In this document: piece by piece, positions 25,776-34,197 of the stretch
Layout of the letters: every line of letters starts with the position of its first letter
Numbering within the stretch: position 1 is the first letter of the stretch
Origin: Streptomyces tendae
GTDB lineage: Bacteria > Actinomycetota > Actinomycetes > Streptomycetales > Streptomycetaceae
NCBI RefSeq assembly: GCF_008632955.1
Contig: NZ_CP043959.1
Location: 6,836,069-6,900,068 of the forward strand
DNA length: 64,000 nucleotides
Reading direction: 5' to 3'
The notes under the pieces: model-generated
The model's input: only the letters and a program-made list of their open reading frames with translations
What the model was told of the DNA's origin: nothing
Database searches by the model: none
Program-made: the position numbers and the translations under genes

Positions 25776-25809
25776 AAGGGGCCGTGTTTCACGTGAAACA
25801 CGGCCCCTT
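25776..25809. terminator. Perfect 34-bp palindrome centred on parS, likely bidirectional terminator
   Basis: Every base of 25776-25809 pairs in a perfect inverted repeat (AAGGGGCCGTG arm, parS core, CACGGCCCCTT arm). It begins 3 nt after the GNAT stop and lies 92 nt from the stop of the convergent serine hydrolase gene. Transcribed either way it gives a long GC-rich hairpin, so it looks like a terminator built around the parS sequence. Confidence 0.75.
25786..25799. promoter_or_regulatory. parS: parS site (perfect) at the centre of a palindrome
   Basis: GTTTCACGTGAAAC, exact match. It forms the centre of the 34-bp palindrome between convergent genes. Confidence 0.93.
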
Positions 25810-25900
25810 GCCGGTGTACGTCCCGGTTGTTGTCCCCGGCCTATCCGATGCCCTGCCACCCCTGCGGGTCCACGCCGCCGGGCACCGGGGCGCCTTCCTC

Positions 25901-27226
25901 TTACGGCTGACGAGTGAAGACGAACGACCCCAGGTCGAGATGGCTGACCGTCCCGTCCGGCCGCCGTACGGGCCTCAGGCGCTCCCCTGCGTAGTACCCC
26001 TCGAGCCCCACCCAGGTCCCCTCTCCATCCGGGCGGAACCGGGAGCGCCTCCCCTTTCCGGAGAGCGGCTCCAGTGCCAGCAGCCCGTCGGCCGACAGCC
26101 TCAGCCCGAAGGGGTACGTCCCCCAGTACCACTGCCCCACCAGTTCGAGCAGGGCCGGATCGGCCTCCCGCAGCGGTTGCCAAGGAGCCGGGAAGCGCGG
26201 TTCCGCCTCGGCGACGATCCGGACCAGATCCGCGGCGACCGTGAACGGCGCCGGGCCGGACGTGCAGTTGGCGAGGACCACCGCGCTCACGTCGTCCGCG
26301 AGACCCATCGTCAGGCAGGCCAGGAACCCGGGGAGCGATCCGGTGTGCCCGACAAGTGCCCTGCCGTGCTGATGACGCAGCTCCAGACCCAGGCAGTACG
26401 CGTAGCCGTCGGCCACGTCCGCCGCCTCGGCCGGTGCCGCCGGTGTCCGCATCTCCCGCACGGACTCGGCGCTCAGCACCCGCTCGTCCCCCGCGGCCAG
26501 GAAAGCGGCGAAGCGCGCCAGGTCGCCTGTGGTGGACCACAGCTGCCCGGCGGGGGCCATCACTCCCAGGTCCTCCAGCGGCTCGGGCTGCATCACGTCC
26601 GCCCAGGGGTGCACCGCCCAGCCACCCGCGTGCGGCGCTTCGGGCCGCACGGTCGTGCGGTGCAGGCCCAACGGCGCGAGCACCTCCCGCCGCAGGACGT
26701 CCTCCCACGGCGCACCACGCAACTGGGCGACCAGCGCGCCCAGGAGGGCGTATCCGGGGTTCGAGTAGTGAAAGCGCCGACCGACGGGGTGCACCAGGGG
26801 ACGGTCCCCCAGAATGTCCGCGAGTTCCGGACGCAGCGAGCCAGGAGTCCGCTCCCACCAGAGGCCAGGTGTCTCGGCGGCCAGCCCGGCACGGTGCGCC
26901 AGCAGGTCGGCGACGCTCACTTCGCCCACACCCGTACCCGGCACGTGCTTCTCCAGAGGATCGGCGAGGTCGAGCAGCCCCTCGTCCCGCAGCCGGAGCA
27001 CCAGAACGGCGATAAAGGTTTTGGTGATCGAACCGATCCGGTACTGGACGTTGCCGTCCGGGACCTCTCCCTCCACCGAGGTCCGGGCCCCGCTCCACAC
27101 GGTCTTCCCGCCCCGCACCACCGCCGCGACGAGCGACGGCGCCCGCCCTTCGCTCTGCGCGAGGGCGATCCGGTGCAGCAGGGCCCGCCGGGTACCGGGC
27201 AGCAGTTCTTCCTCAGGTGACGTCAT
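25901..27226 (-). CDS. Serine hydrolase of the class C beta-lactamase / PBP4* family
   Basis: The 441-aa protein has the three active-site motifs of penicillin-recognising serine enzymes: SITK (S-x-x-K near residue 66), YSN in HYSNPGY near 153, and HTG in VGHTGSLPG near 290. A C-terminal lipocalin-like domain (about 350-440) is typical of the PBP4*/esterase-like group. There is no signal peptide, so it is probably a cytoplasmic esterase or D-aminopeptidase and not a secreted lactamase. ATG 27226 is used. Confidence 0.9.
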   Translation of the reverse strand: MTSPEEELLPGTRRALLHRIALAQSEGRAPSLVAAVVRGGKTVWSGARTSVEGEVPDGNVQYRIGSITKTFIAVLVLRLRDEGLLDLADPLEKHVPGTGVGEVSVADLLAHRAGLAAETPGLWWERTPGSLRPELADILGDRPLVHPVGRRFHYSNPGYALLGALVAQLRGAPWEDVLRREVLAPLGLHRTTVRPEAPHAGGWAVHPWADVMQPEPLEDLGVMAPAGQLWSTTGDLARFAAFLAAGDERVLSAESVREMRTPAAPAEAADVADGYAYCLGLELRHQHGRALVGHTGSLPGFLACLTMGLADDVSAVVLANCTSGPAPFTVAADLVRIVAEAEPRFPAPWQPLREADPALLELVGQWYWGTYPFGLRLSADGLLALEPLSGKGRRSRFRPDGEGTWVGLEGYYAGERLRPVRRPDGTVSHLDLGSFVFTRQP

Positions 27227-27411
27227 GCCACCAGTTCAGCAGGAACCGTGGCCACGTGCGCCTCCCCACACGTTCGGCGAGGCAGGACGGCCGAACAGCG
27301 CTGCAGGGAGCGGGTGTTTGGGATGCTTGTCACCGGGTCCGGGCTCCGAGTGATGGCTCTGAAGACACCCGGGGCCCCGGGTGGACCCCGACGTGTGGGC
27401 GCACTCAGAGG

Positions 27412-28266
27412 ATGAAGGGGAACGAATTGGAGCCGGCAGAACTGCGCCGAGCTGTGGCGGCAGGACGGGCAACCGCTGCGGAGATGGGCTTTCAGGTCGA
27501 CGATGCCGTCGTCATTCACAACTCGGACCGCGTCGCACTGCGTCTGGTGCCCTGTGATGTTCTCGTCCGGGTCGCGCCCCCGGGACATCTGACGGACTCC
27601 GAGTTCGAAGTGGAGGTCGCTCGCCGTCTGGCCGACGTCGGCGCACCGGTAGCCGAACTCGATCCCCGGGTCGAGCCCCGGGTGTATGTGCGTGATGACT
27701 TCGCCGTCTCGCTGTGGACCTACTACGCGCCTGTGGGACCGGAGATCACGCCGGCTGCCTACGCGGACGTGCTGGAACGGCACCACGCCGCCCTGCGCCA
27801 GGTCGACCTGGACGCGCCGCACTTCACCGATCGAGTGGCCGCGGCGCTGAGAGAGGTGACCGACAGAGAACGGTCCCCCGAGCTGTCCGACTCCGACCGG
27901 AGCTTCCTCAGCGACACACTCGGTGGACTGAGCTCCACGATCAGCGGCGACAAGGCCGGCGACCAGCTGCTGCACGGCGAGGCGCATCCGGGCAACCTCC
28001 TCAACACGAAGCGGGGGCCGCTCCTCGTGGACCTCGCCACATGCTGCCGTGGGCCGATCGAGTGGGATCTCGCCCATGCCCCCGAAGAAGTGGGAGAGCA
28101 CTACGCGGGAGCCGACCACGACCTGATCCGGCGGTGCCGCGCCTTGAACTGGGCGATGTTCTCGGCCTGGCGCTGGCGCCAGGACGACCACATGCCCGAC
28201 CGGGGTCACTGGAGGGTCGAGGGACTCCACCGCGTCCGTGCCGCACTCGATCGCTGCGGGGCCTGA
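27412..28266 (+). CDS. Aminoglycoside-phosphotransferase-family kinase
   Basis: The 284-aa protein has an APH/choline-kinase fold. HGEAHPGN (188-195) is the Brenner-type catalytic loop and LLVDLAT (Asp207) the metal-binding aspartate. The family includes antibiotic kinases and small-molecule kinases; without a known resistance neighbour the substrate is open. ATG 27412 has only AGAGG next to it, while TTG 27427 has AAGGGG 7 nt upstream and is a real alternative. It converges with dnaB. Confidence 0.85.
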   Translation: MKGNELEPAELRRAVAAGRATAAEMGFQVDDAVVIHNSDRVALRLVPCDVLVRVAPPGHLTDSEFEVEVARRLADVGAPVAELDPRVEPRVYVRDDFAVSLWTYYAPVGPEITPAAYADVLERHHAALRQVDLDAPHFTDRVAAALREVTDRERSPELSDSDRSFLSDTLGGLSSTISGDKAGDQLLHGEAHPGNLLNTKRGPLLVDLATCCRGPIEWDLAHAPEEVGEHYAGADHDLIRRCRALNWAMFSAWRWRQDDHMPDRGHWRVEGLHRVRAALDRCGA

Positions 28267-28320
28267 ACCCAGGGAAAGGGCTTCCGGGACCTGGTCCGCA
28301 CCGAGGTGGGCGGTGACCGG

Positions 28321-29799
28321 TCAGGTCTGCGCCATGTCGACGAAGCGTGAGTAGTGGCCCTGGAAGGCGACCGTGATCGTCGCCGTCGGGCCGTTTCGGT
28401 GCTTGGCCACGATCAGGTCGGCCTCGCCCGCGCGCGGGGACTCCTTCTCGTAGGCGTCCTCACGGTGCAGCAGGATGACCATGTCGGCGTCCTGCTCGAT
28501 GGATCCCGACTCACGCAGGTCGGAGACCATCGGCTTCTTGTCCGTGCGCTGTTCGGGACCACGGTTCAGCTGGGACAGCGCGATGACCGGGATCTCCAGC
28601 TCCTTGGCGAGCAGCTTGAGGTTACGGGACATGTCCGAGACCTCCTGCTGCCGGCTCTCGGCCCGCTTGGAGCCGCCGGACTGCATCAGCTGGAGGTAGT
28701 CGATGACGACCAGCTTCAGGTCGTTGCGCTGCTTCAGGCGTCGGCACTTGGCACGGATCTCCATCATCGACAGGTTGGGTGAGTCGTCGATGTAGAGCGG
28801 CGCCGCGGAGACGTCGGGCATCCGGCGGGCCAGACGGGTCCAGTCCTCGTCGGTCATCGTGCCGGACCGCATGTGGTGCAGGGCGACGCGGGCCTCCGCG
28901 GACAGCAGACGCATCGCGATCTCGTTGCGGCCCATTTCGAGGGAGAAGATGACGCTCGGCAGATTGTTCTTGATGGACGCGGCCCGCGCGAAGTCCAGGG
29001 CCAGCGTCGACTTACCCATCGCGGGACGCGCGGCGATGACGATCATCTGACCGGGATGCAGACCGTTGGTGAGCGAGTCGAAGTCGGTGAAGCCGGTAGG
29101 AACGCCCGTCATCTCGCCGCTGCGCGACCCGATCGCCTCGATCTCGTCGAGGGCGCCCTCCATGATGTCCCCGAGCGGCAGGTAGTCCTCGCTGGTGCGC
29201 TGCTCGGTGACGGCGTAGATCTCCGCCTGCGCGCGGTTGACGATCTCGTCGACGTCGTCGTCGGCCGCGTATCCCATCTGCGTGATGCGCGTGCCCGCCT
29301 CTACCAGGCGCCGCAGGACCGCGCGCTCGTGCACGATCTCCGCGTAGTAGGCAGCGTTGGCCGCCGTGGGCACCGTCTGCACGAGGGTGTGCAGGTACGA
29401 CGCGCCGCCGACCTTGTTGATCTCGCCGCGCTTGGTCAGCTCCGCGGCGATCGTGATCGGGTCGGCCGGCTCACCCTTGGCGTAGATGTCGAGGATGGCC
29501 GTGTAGATGGTCTCGTGGGCCGGCTTGTAGAAGTCGTGCCCCTTGAGGATCTCCACGACGTCGGCGATGGCGTCCTTGGACAGCAGCATGCCGCCCAGCA
29601 CCGACTGCTCGGCCTCCAGGTCCTGGGGCGGAACCCTCTCGAACGCGGAGCCCCCGCCGTCCCAGACCCCTCGGTCCGGGCCGCGGTCGTGCTGCTCGTC
29701 CCGGCCCCGGCCGTGGTCACCCGTGCGACGGGAGGCGGGCAGACGATCACTGGGACCGCTGTCGGCCCACGGGTCGTCCAAGGGCTCGGAAATGCTCAC
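28321..29799 (-). CDS. dnaB: Replicative DNA helicase
   Basis: DnaB is the hexameric 5'-3' helicase of the replication fork. The 492-aa product has the N-terminal DnaB domain at about 55-160 (PPQDLEAEQSVLGGMLL), a linker, and the RecA-like domain with Walker A ARPAMGKST near 240, Walker B VVIDYLQLM and the arginine-finger region near the C-terminus. No intein interrupts it. A charged extension of about 50 residues precedes the domain. GTG 29799 has GGAGGAGGTGG upstream. DnaA-box-like sequences lie in the upstream gap. Confidence 0.97.
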   Translation of the reverse strand: MSISEPLDDPWADSGPSDRLPASRRTGDHGRGRDEQHDRGPDRGVWDGGGSAFERVPPQDLEAEQSVLGGMLLSKDAIADVVEILKGHDFYKPAHETIYTAILDIYAKGEPADPITIAAELTKRGEINKVGGASYLHTLVQTVPTAANAAYYAEIVHERAVLRRLVEAGTRITQMGYAADDDVDEIVNRAQAEIYAVTEQRTSEDYLPLGDIMEGALDEIEAIGSRSGEMTGVPTGFTDFDSLTNGLHPGQMIVIAARPAMGKSTLALDFARAASIKNNLPSVIFSLEMGRNEIAMRLLSAEARVALHHMRSGTMTDEDWTRLARRMPDVSAAPLYIDDSPNLSMMEIRAKCRRLKQRNDLKLVVIDYLQLMQSGGSKRAESRQQEVSDMSRNLKLLAKELEIPVIALSQLNRGPEQRTDKKPMVSDLRESGSIEQDADMVILLHREDAYEKESPRAGEADLIVAKHRNGPTATITVAFQGHYSRFVDMAQT

Positions 29800-30259
29800 C
29801 GAGCCACCTCCTCCCGTCCGCCGGAGCGGATCTCGCCGTGCACCTCAGTTCTACGGCACGGCACTGACAAATAAGGGGGCCAACTCCGCTTGTCGCGCGC
29901 CGGATTTGTGGCTTTTTCGAAACCGGTGGACGGAGCAGGCGCCGGACCACCGTAGGCCCGTCGGCACCGTCAGCCAATCTGGTTATCCACAGGCCATGTG
30001 GACGACCGGCCCAATGCTGTGGAGAACTCTGCGAAACCTGTGCACGAGCCGGTGGACAGCCCTGTGAACAAGCCTGCGATGGGCGCCCGAGAAACGTTCT
30101 GACCAGCTCTTTTACCGTCCACCGGCTGTGCAGACAAAAAACTTCCTCGCAGGGATCAAGATCCGTTCATGAGGTGTACGCAAGCCCACACCCTCAGCCA
30201 CGACGTAAGGGTCATCGTCCCATTGCATCTCTTACCTGTGGATGATTAGATTGGTGCAC
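29800..30259. promoter_or_regulatory. Divergent dnaB / MATE upstream region with DnaA-box-like sites
   Basis: This 460-bp gap holds no convincing gene. TTATCCACA at 29983-29991 is a perfect classical DnaA box; TGTGGAGAA at 30018-30026 and TGTGAACAA at 30063-30071 are one-mismatch boxes on the other strand. CCGGTGGACGG (29923-29933) recurs inverted at 30115-30125. The region is less GC-rich than its surroundings and must contain both divergent promoters. DnaA binding is inferred from sequence only. Confidence 0.55.
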
Positions 30260-31597
30260 ATGACACAGGCCCCCGCGCGCCCCAAAGCCGCCCGCCGACA
30301 GCACGACCGGGAGATCGTCCTGCTGGCTGTCCCGGCCTTCGGCGCGCTCGTCGCCGAGCCGCTGTTCGTGATGGCCGACAGCGCCATCGTCGGCCACCTC
30401 GGCACGGCACAGCTCGCCGGACTCGGTGTCGCGTCGGCCCTCCTGATGACCGCCGTGAGCGTCTTCGTCTTCCTGGCCTACGCCACCACGGCGGCCGTCG
30501 CCCGGCGCGTGGGCGCCGGCGACCTTCCCTCCGCCATCCGTCAGGGCATGGACGGCATCTGGCTCGCCCTGCTGCTCGGCGTCCTGGTCATGGCCGCCGT
30601 TCTCCCCACGGCACCGGCCCTCGTGGCCCTTTTCGGCGCTTCCGAGACCGCGGCCCCGTTCGCCACCACCTATCTGCGCATCTCGGCGCTCGGCATCCCG
30701 GCCATGTTGATCGTGCTCGCGGCGACCGGTGTACTCCGCGGACTGCAGAACACCCGGACCCCGCTGTATGTGGCCGTCGCCGGCTTCGTCGCCAACGGTG
30801 TCCTCAACGTCGTCCTGGTCTACGGCGCCGGCCTCGGGATCGCCGGCTCCGCCTGGGGCACCGTCATCGCCCAGTGGGGCATGGCCGCGGTGTATCTGAC
30901 CGTGGTCCTGCGCGGGGCACGTCGGCACGGCGCCTCCCTGCGTCCGGACGCCGCCGGCATCAGGGCCTCGGCCCAGGCGGGTGCTCCGCTCCTGGTGCGG
31001 ACCCTCTCGCTGCGGGCCATCCTGCTGATCGCGACGGCCGTCGCCGCACGCCTGGGCGACACCGACATCGCGGCCCACCAGATCATCCTCTCCCTGTGGA
31101 GCCTGCTGGCGTTCGCTCTGGATGCCATCGCCATCGCCGGACAGGCCATCATCGGGCGCTACCTGGGAGCCGGTGACGCCCAGGGCGCGCGGGACGTCTG
31201 CCGTCGCATGGTCGAGTGGGGTGTGGCGGTCGGTGTCGTCCTGGGTGCGCTGGTCGTGCTGGCCCGGCCGCTGTTCCTGCCGCTGTTCACCAGCGATGCC
31301 CTGGTGAAGGACGCGGCCTTGCCCGCCCTGGTGATCGTGGCGGTCACCCAGCCCATCTGCGGCGTCGTCTTCGTCCTGGACGGCGTCCTCATGGGCGCCG
31401 GAGACGGGCGGTACCTGGCCTGGGCGATGTTGGTGACCCTCGCCGTGTTCATTCCGGCCGCCCTGCTGGTCCCCGTCCTCGGCGGCGGACTCACCGCGCT
31501 GTGGATCACGATGACGCTCATGATGACCGTGCGCATGCTGACCCTGTGGCTGCGTTCCCGCTCCGGCCGCTGGGTCGTCACCGGCGCCGCACGCTGA
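30260..31597 (+). CDS. MATE-family (DinF-like) efflux transporter
   Basis: The 445-aa protein has 12 predicted helices and the MATE pattern: LLAVPAFGALVAEPLFVMADSAIVGHLGTAQLAGLG at the start and a related block around 240-270 in the second half. MATE proteins export drugs or metabolites using Na+ or H+. ATG 30260 is preferred to 30242. It is divergent from dnaB; a parS site starts one base after its stop codon and a strong hairpin follows. Confidence 0.95.
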   Translation: MTQAPARPKAARRQHDREIVLLAVPAFGALVAEPLFVMADSAIVGHLGTAQLAGLGVASALLMTAVSVFVFLAYATTAAVARRVGAGDLPSAIRQGMDGIWLALLLGVLVMAAVLPTAPALVALFGASETAAPFATTYLRISALGIPAMLIVLAATGVLRGLQNTRTPLYVAVAGFVANGVLNVVLVYGAGLGIAGSAWGTVIAQWGMAAVYLTVVLRGARRHGASLRPDAAGIRASAQAGAPLLVRTLSLRAILLIATAVAARLGDTDIAAHQIILSLWSLLAFALDAIAIAGQAIIGRYLGAGDAQGARDVCRRMVEWGVAVGVVLGALVVLARPLFLPLFTSDALVKDAALPALVIVAVTQPICGVVFVLDGVLMGAGDGRYLAWAMLVTLAVFIPAALLVPVLGGGLTALWITMTLMMTVRMLTLWLRSRSGRWVVTGAAR

Positions 31598-31598
31598 C

Positions 31599-31612
31599 GT
31601 TTCACGTGAAAC
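31599..31612. promoter_or_regulatory. parS: parS site (perfect), one base after the MATE stop codon
   Basis: GTTTCACGTGAAAC, exact match, between the MATE stop (31595-31597) and the hairpin at 31642-31677. Confidence 0.93.
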
Positions 31613-31641
31613 ACCGCGCCGGCGTCACAGCGCACCCATGA

Positions 31642-31677
31642 CATGGGGGCCGCATCCGAACGGATGCGGCCCCCATG
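31642..31677. terminator. Bidirectional terminator between MATE and rplI
   Basis: A perfect 16-bp stem (31642-31657 with 31662-31677) on a 4-nt GAAC loop lies between the convergent MATE and rplI genes. Confidence 0.88.
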
Positions 31678-31702
31678 CTCACTGCTTCAGCGAGCGCTGC
31701 AC

Positions 31703-32149
31703 TCAGGCGGCGACGACCTCGAGGCTGACCTTGGCGGCAACCTCCGGGTGCAGACGCACCGACGTCTCGTGGGCGCCCAGCGTCTTGATCGGCGAGCCGA
31801 GCTCGATGCGGCGCTTGTCGACCTCGGGACCACCGGCGGCCTTGATCGCCGAGGCGATGTCGGCCGGGGTGACGGAACCGAAGAGACGACCGGCGTCGCC
31901 GGAACGAACGGCCAGGCGGACCTTGACGCCCTCGAGCTGGGCCTTCACCTGGTTGGCCTGCTCGATGGTCTGGATCTCGTGGATCTTGCGAGCGCGACGG
32001 ATCTGCTCGACGTCCTTCTCGCCACCCTTGGTCCAGCGGATCGCGAGCTTCCGCGGAACCAGGTAGTTGCGAGCGTAACCGTCCTTGACGTCGACGACGT
32101 CGCCCGCGGCACCGAGACCGGTGACCTCGTGGGTGAGGATGATCTTCAT
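31703..32149 (-). CDS. rplI: 50S ribosomal protein L9
   Basis: L9 binds 23S rRNA near the base of the L1 stalk and affects frame maintenance. The 148-aa product begins with the L9 signature (MKIILTHEVTGLGAAGDVVDVKDGYARNYLVPRKLA), then a long connecting helix and the C-terminal domain. It is the last gene of rpsF-ssb-rpsR-rplI, 18 nt after rpsR, and is followed by a 16-bp hairpin. Confidence 0.98.
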   Translation of the reverse strand: MKIILTHEVTGLGAAGDVVDVKDGYARNYLVPRKLAIRWTKGGEKDVEQIRRARKIHEIQTIEQANQVKAQLEGVKVRLAVRSGDAGRLFGSVTPADIASAIKAAGGPEVDKRRIELGSPIKTLGAHETSVRLHPEVAAKVSLEVVAA

Positions 32150-32167
32150 GAGTCGGTCACCCTTCCC

Positions 32168-32404
32168 TTATCGCGCGGTGGACGTGTAGGGCAGCAGCGC
32201 CATCTCACGGCTGTTCTTGACGGCCGTGGCGACGTCACGCTGGTGCTGCGTGCAGTTGCCGGTCACGCGGCGGGCACGGATCTTGCCGCGGTCGGAAATG
32301 AACTTCCGCAGCATGTTCGTGTCCTTGTAGTCCACGTACGTGACCTTGTCCTTGCAGAATGCGCAGACCTTCTTCTTAGGCTTGCGCACAGGCGGCTTCG
32401 CCAT
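32168..32404 (-). CDS. rpsR: 30S ribosomal protein S18 (zinc-ribbon form)
   Basis: S18 pairs with S6 on the platform of the small subunit. The 78-aa product keeps the CAFC pair and a later cysteine (GNCTQH), the cysteine-containing form that needs zinc; Streptomyces also have a cysteine-free form elsewhere under zinc control. It lies between ssb and rplI in the standard operon order. Confidence 0.98.
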   Translation of the reverse strand: MAKPPVRKPKKKVCAFCKDKVTYVDYKDTNMLRKFISDRGKIRARRVTGNCTQHQRDVATAVKNSREMALLPYTSTAR

Positions 32405-32447
32405 GGTGTTTCTCCTGTGTGATCAAGAAGTGTGGGTACGGCCCGCC

Positions 32448-33035
32448 CTAGAAGGGAGGCTCGTCCGAGTAGCCACCGCCGCTGCCGCCGGAGCCACCGC
32501 CCCAGCCGCCGCCACCGCCCTGCTGGCCGCCGGCGGGAGCACCGCCGGTCGCCCACGGGTCGTCGGCGGGCGCGCCGCCGCCCTGCTGGCCGCCACCGGG
32601 GCCGCCGCCCCAGCCGCCACCACCCTGGCCGCCGCCGCCACCGCCGCCGTAGCCGCCCTGGCCACCTCGGCCGGTGGTCTTGGTGACCTTGGCCGTGGCG
32701 TTACGCAGGCTGGCGCCGACTTCCTCGACGTCCAGTTCGTAGACCGTGCGCTTGACGCCCTCACGGTCCTCGTAGGACCGCTGCTTCAGCCGGCCCTGCA
32801 CGATGACGCGCATGCCTCGCTGGAGCGACTCCGCGACGTTCTCCGCCGCCTGACGCCAGACGGAGCAGGTCAGGAACAGGCTCTCGCCGTCCTTCCACTC
32901 GTTCGTCTGACGGTCGAAGGTGCGGGGGGTCGACGCGACACGGAACTTCGCGACGGCCGCACCGGACGGGGTGAAGCGCAGCTCGGGGTCGTCGACAAGA
33001 TTGCCGACGACCGTGATGACGGTCTCGCCTGCCAT
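32448..33035 (-). CDS. ssb: Single-stranded DNA-binding protein
   Basis: SSB coats single-stranded DNA during replication and repair. Residues 1-110 are the OB fold (MAGETVITVVGNLVDDPELRFTPSG), followed by a glycine-rich linker of about 75 residues and the acidic tip SDEPPF that recruits partner proteins. The 195-aa length is normal for the essential Streptomyces SsbA. It sits between rpsF and rpsR, its usual place. Confidence 0.98.
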   Translation of the reverse strand: MAGETVITVVGNLVDDPELRFTPSGAAVAKFRVASTPRTFDRQTNEWKDGESLFLTCSVWRQAAENVAESLQRGMRVIVQGRLKQRSYEDREGVKRTVYELDVEEVGASLRNATAKVTKTTGRGGQGGYGGGGGGGQGGGGWGGGPGGGQQGGGAPADDPWATGGAPAGGQQGGGGGWGGGSGGSGGGYSDEPPF

Positions 33036-33112
33036 GGGGGAACCTCTCGGCGGGTTTGCTGCTGGCTGCTTGTGCTGCTACTCGGATCCCGAAATCAGCT
33101 GAGCGGAGAGGC

Positions 33113-33403
33113 TCAGTGGGTCTCGGGACGGAGGACCTTGGTCCGGAGGACCGACTCGTTCAGGTTCATCTGGCGGTCGAGCTCCTTGACGACCGCAGGC
33201 TCGGCCTGCAGGTCGATGACCGAGTAGATGCCCTCGGGCTTCTTCTTGATCTCGTACGAGAGACGACGACGGCCCCAGGTGTCGACCTTCTCGACCTTTC
33301 CGCCGCCGTCACGGACGACAGAGAGGAAGTTCTCGATCAGCGGGGAGACAGAGCGCTCCTCGAGATCGGGGTCGAGGATGACCATCACCTCGTAGTGACG
33401 CAT
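33113..33403 (-). CDS. rpsF: 30S ribosomal protein S6
   Basis: S6 binds 16S rRNA together with S18. The 96-aa product starts MRHYEVMVILDPDLEERSV at ATG 33403, chosen because AAAGGAGGTGGG precedes it by 8 nt, a near-perfect ribosome site; an ATG at 33475 would add 24 residues. It is the first gene of the operon that continues into ssb, rpsR and rplI. A hairpin in the leader may allow feedback by S6-S18. Confidence 0.98.
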   Translation of the reverse strand: MRHYEVMVILDPDLEERSVSPLIENFLSVVRDGGGKVEKVDTWGRRRLSYEIKKKPEGIYSVIDLQAEPAVVKELDRQMNLNESVLRTKVLRPETH

Positions 33404-33717
33404 GTGGAACCCACCTCCTTTGGACTCAGCGGCCACGGTCGTTCCGTGGCAGGAGGGTCGTGATGCGTTGCGCAACGATGTCTGTCAGTAGAACAGCCGC
33501 CACTGACAATCGAGCCGGGCGGCGGTCACCGGGCCGGACGGGACGGGGTGTGACCCGGTCCTGCTCATGCCTGGCTCTGTCCGGACAGACACCGGTGCAG
33601 ACGGTACAGAGTACCCGCACAGCGGCTTCCGGTTGAAATCCGGCCGTGGGGACCGTCAATCTGTACACATCGGGTGTGTACGGCGCTACGATGCGCCGCC
33701 CATCGCAGGAGGTGCCC
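33404..33717. promoter_or_regulatory. Divergent leader region of the rpsF operon and a small membrane-protein gene
   Basis: This 314-bp gap holds no gene. A 7-bp stem hairpin (GCCACGG / CCGTGGC, 33432-33450) lies 29-47 nt upstream of rpsF on the leader and is followed by CCGC on the RNA; it could be an S6:S18 autoregulatory element, but the match is weak. TGTCAGT/ACTGACA (33483-33508) is a second inverted repeat. On the plus strand GTACACA/TGTGTAC (33663-33681) is a perfect palindrome just upstream of the gene at 33718 and could be an operator. Confidence 0.45.
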
Positions 33718-34032
33718 ATGGCACAGGCATTGCGACCCAACACCGCAGGCGGACTCTTCGCCACGGACGGAAAGCCCCACCCTCTCCAGGACACGCTGCT
33801 CGCGGTGACCCTGGTGCTGGGACTCACGTCCTTCATCACGGCGCAGTTCCACCACCTGCACCTGCTCAGTTCCTGGACCGGCCTGGTGGGCATCCTCACC
33901 GGTGCGTACGGTCAGTGGATCTCGGTGACCACGCGTGAGCGCTTCGGGCTCATCGTGGGCCTCGGCGCCGCGGGCGTCGGCTTCTTCCTGGGCATGGCGC
34001 ACGGTGGTCTCTTCGGTGGAATCGTGGACTGA
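33718..34032 (+). CDS. Small membrane protein, unknown function
   Basis: The 104-aa product has about three hydrophobic segments (27-46, 48-65 and 76-98) and no known catalytic motif. ATG 33718 has GGAGGTG 5 nt upstream, a strong ribosome site. It is divergent from the rpsF operon and followed by a hairpin, so it is monocistronic. It resembles small membrane proteins kept at this position in Streptomyces; its function is not known to me. Confidence 0.82.
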   Translation: MAQALRPNTAGGLFATDGKPHPLQDTLLAVTLVLGLTSFITAQFHHLHLLSSWTGLVGILTGAYGQWISVTTRERFGLIVGLGAAGVGFFLGMAHGGLFGGIVD

Positions 34033-34064
34033 CACCGGCACCACCCGAATCTCACATCGTCGAA

Positions 34065-34091
34065 CGCCCCGGCCGAGGGCCGGCCGGGGCG
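34065..34091 (+). terminator. Terminator of the small membrane-protein gene
   Basis: A 10-bp stem (34065-34074 with 34082-34091) lies 33 nt after the stop codon and is nearly all G-C. Confidence 0.7.
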
Positions 34092-34197
34092 AAGGTCCCG
34101 TGCGCCCAACCGGGCCGCACCCGCGGCGCAGTAGGCTTCGCGCGAGAGCCGGAGCCCCTGAACCCATGGGGACACACCAGCCCGAGGAGCGCCCCGA

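Noticed and set aside
25901..28266. Beta-lactamase-like and phosphotransferase genes as an antibiotic-resistance island
   Set aside because: Both are ordinary members of broad families, with no mobile element, no composition shift and no signal peptide on the hydrolase.
29923..30125. CCGGTGGACGG/CCGTCCACCGG inverted repeat flanking the dnaB-MATE gap as mobile-element ends
   Set aside because: It is only 11 bp, has no transposase between the copies and no target duplication; both lie near DnaA-box-like sequence.
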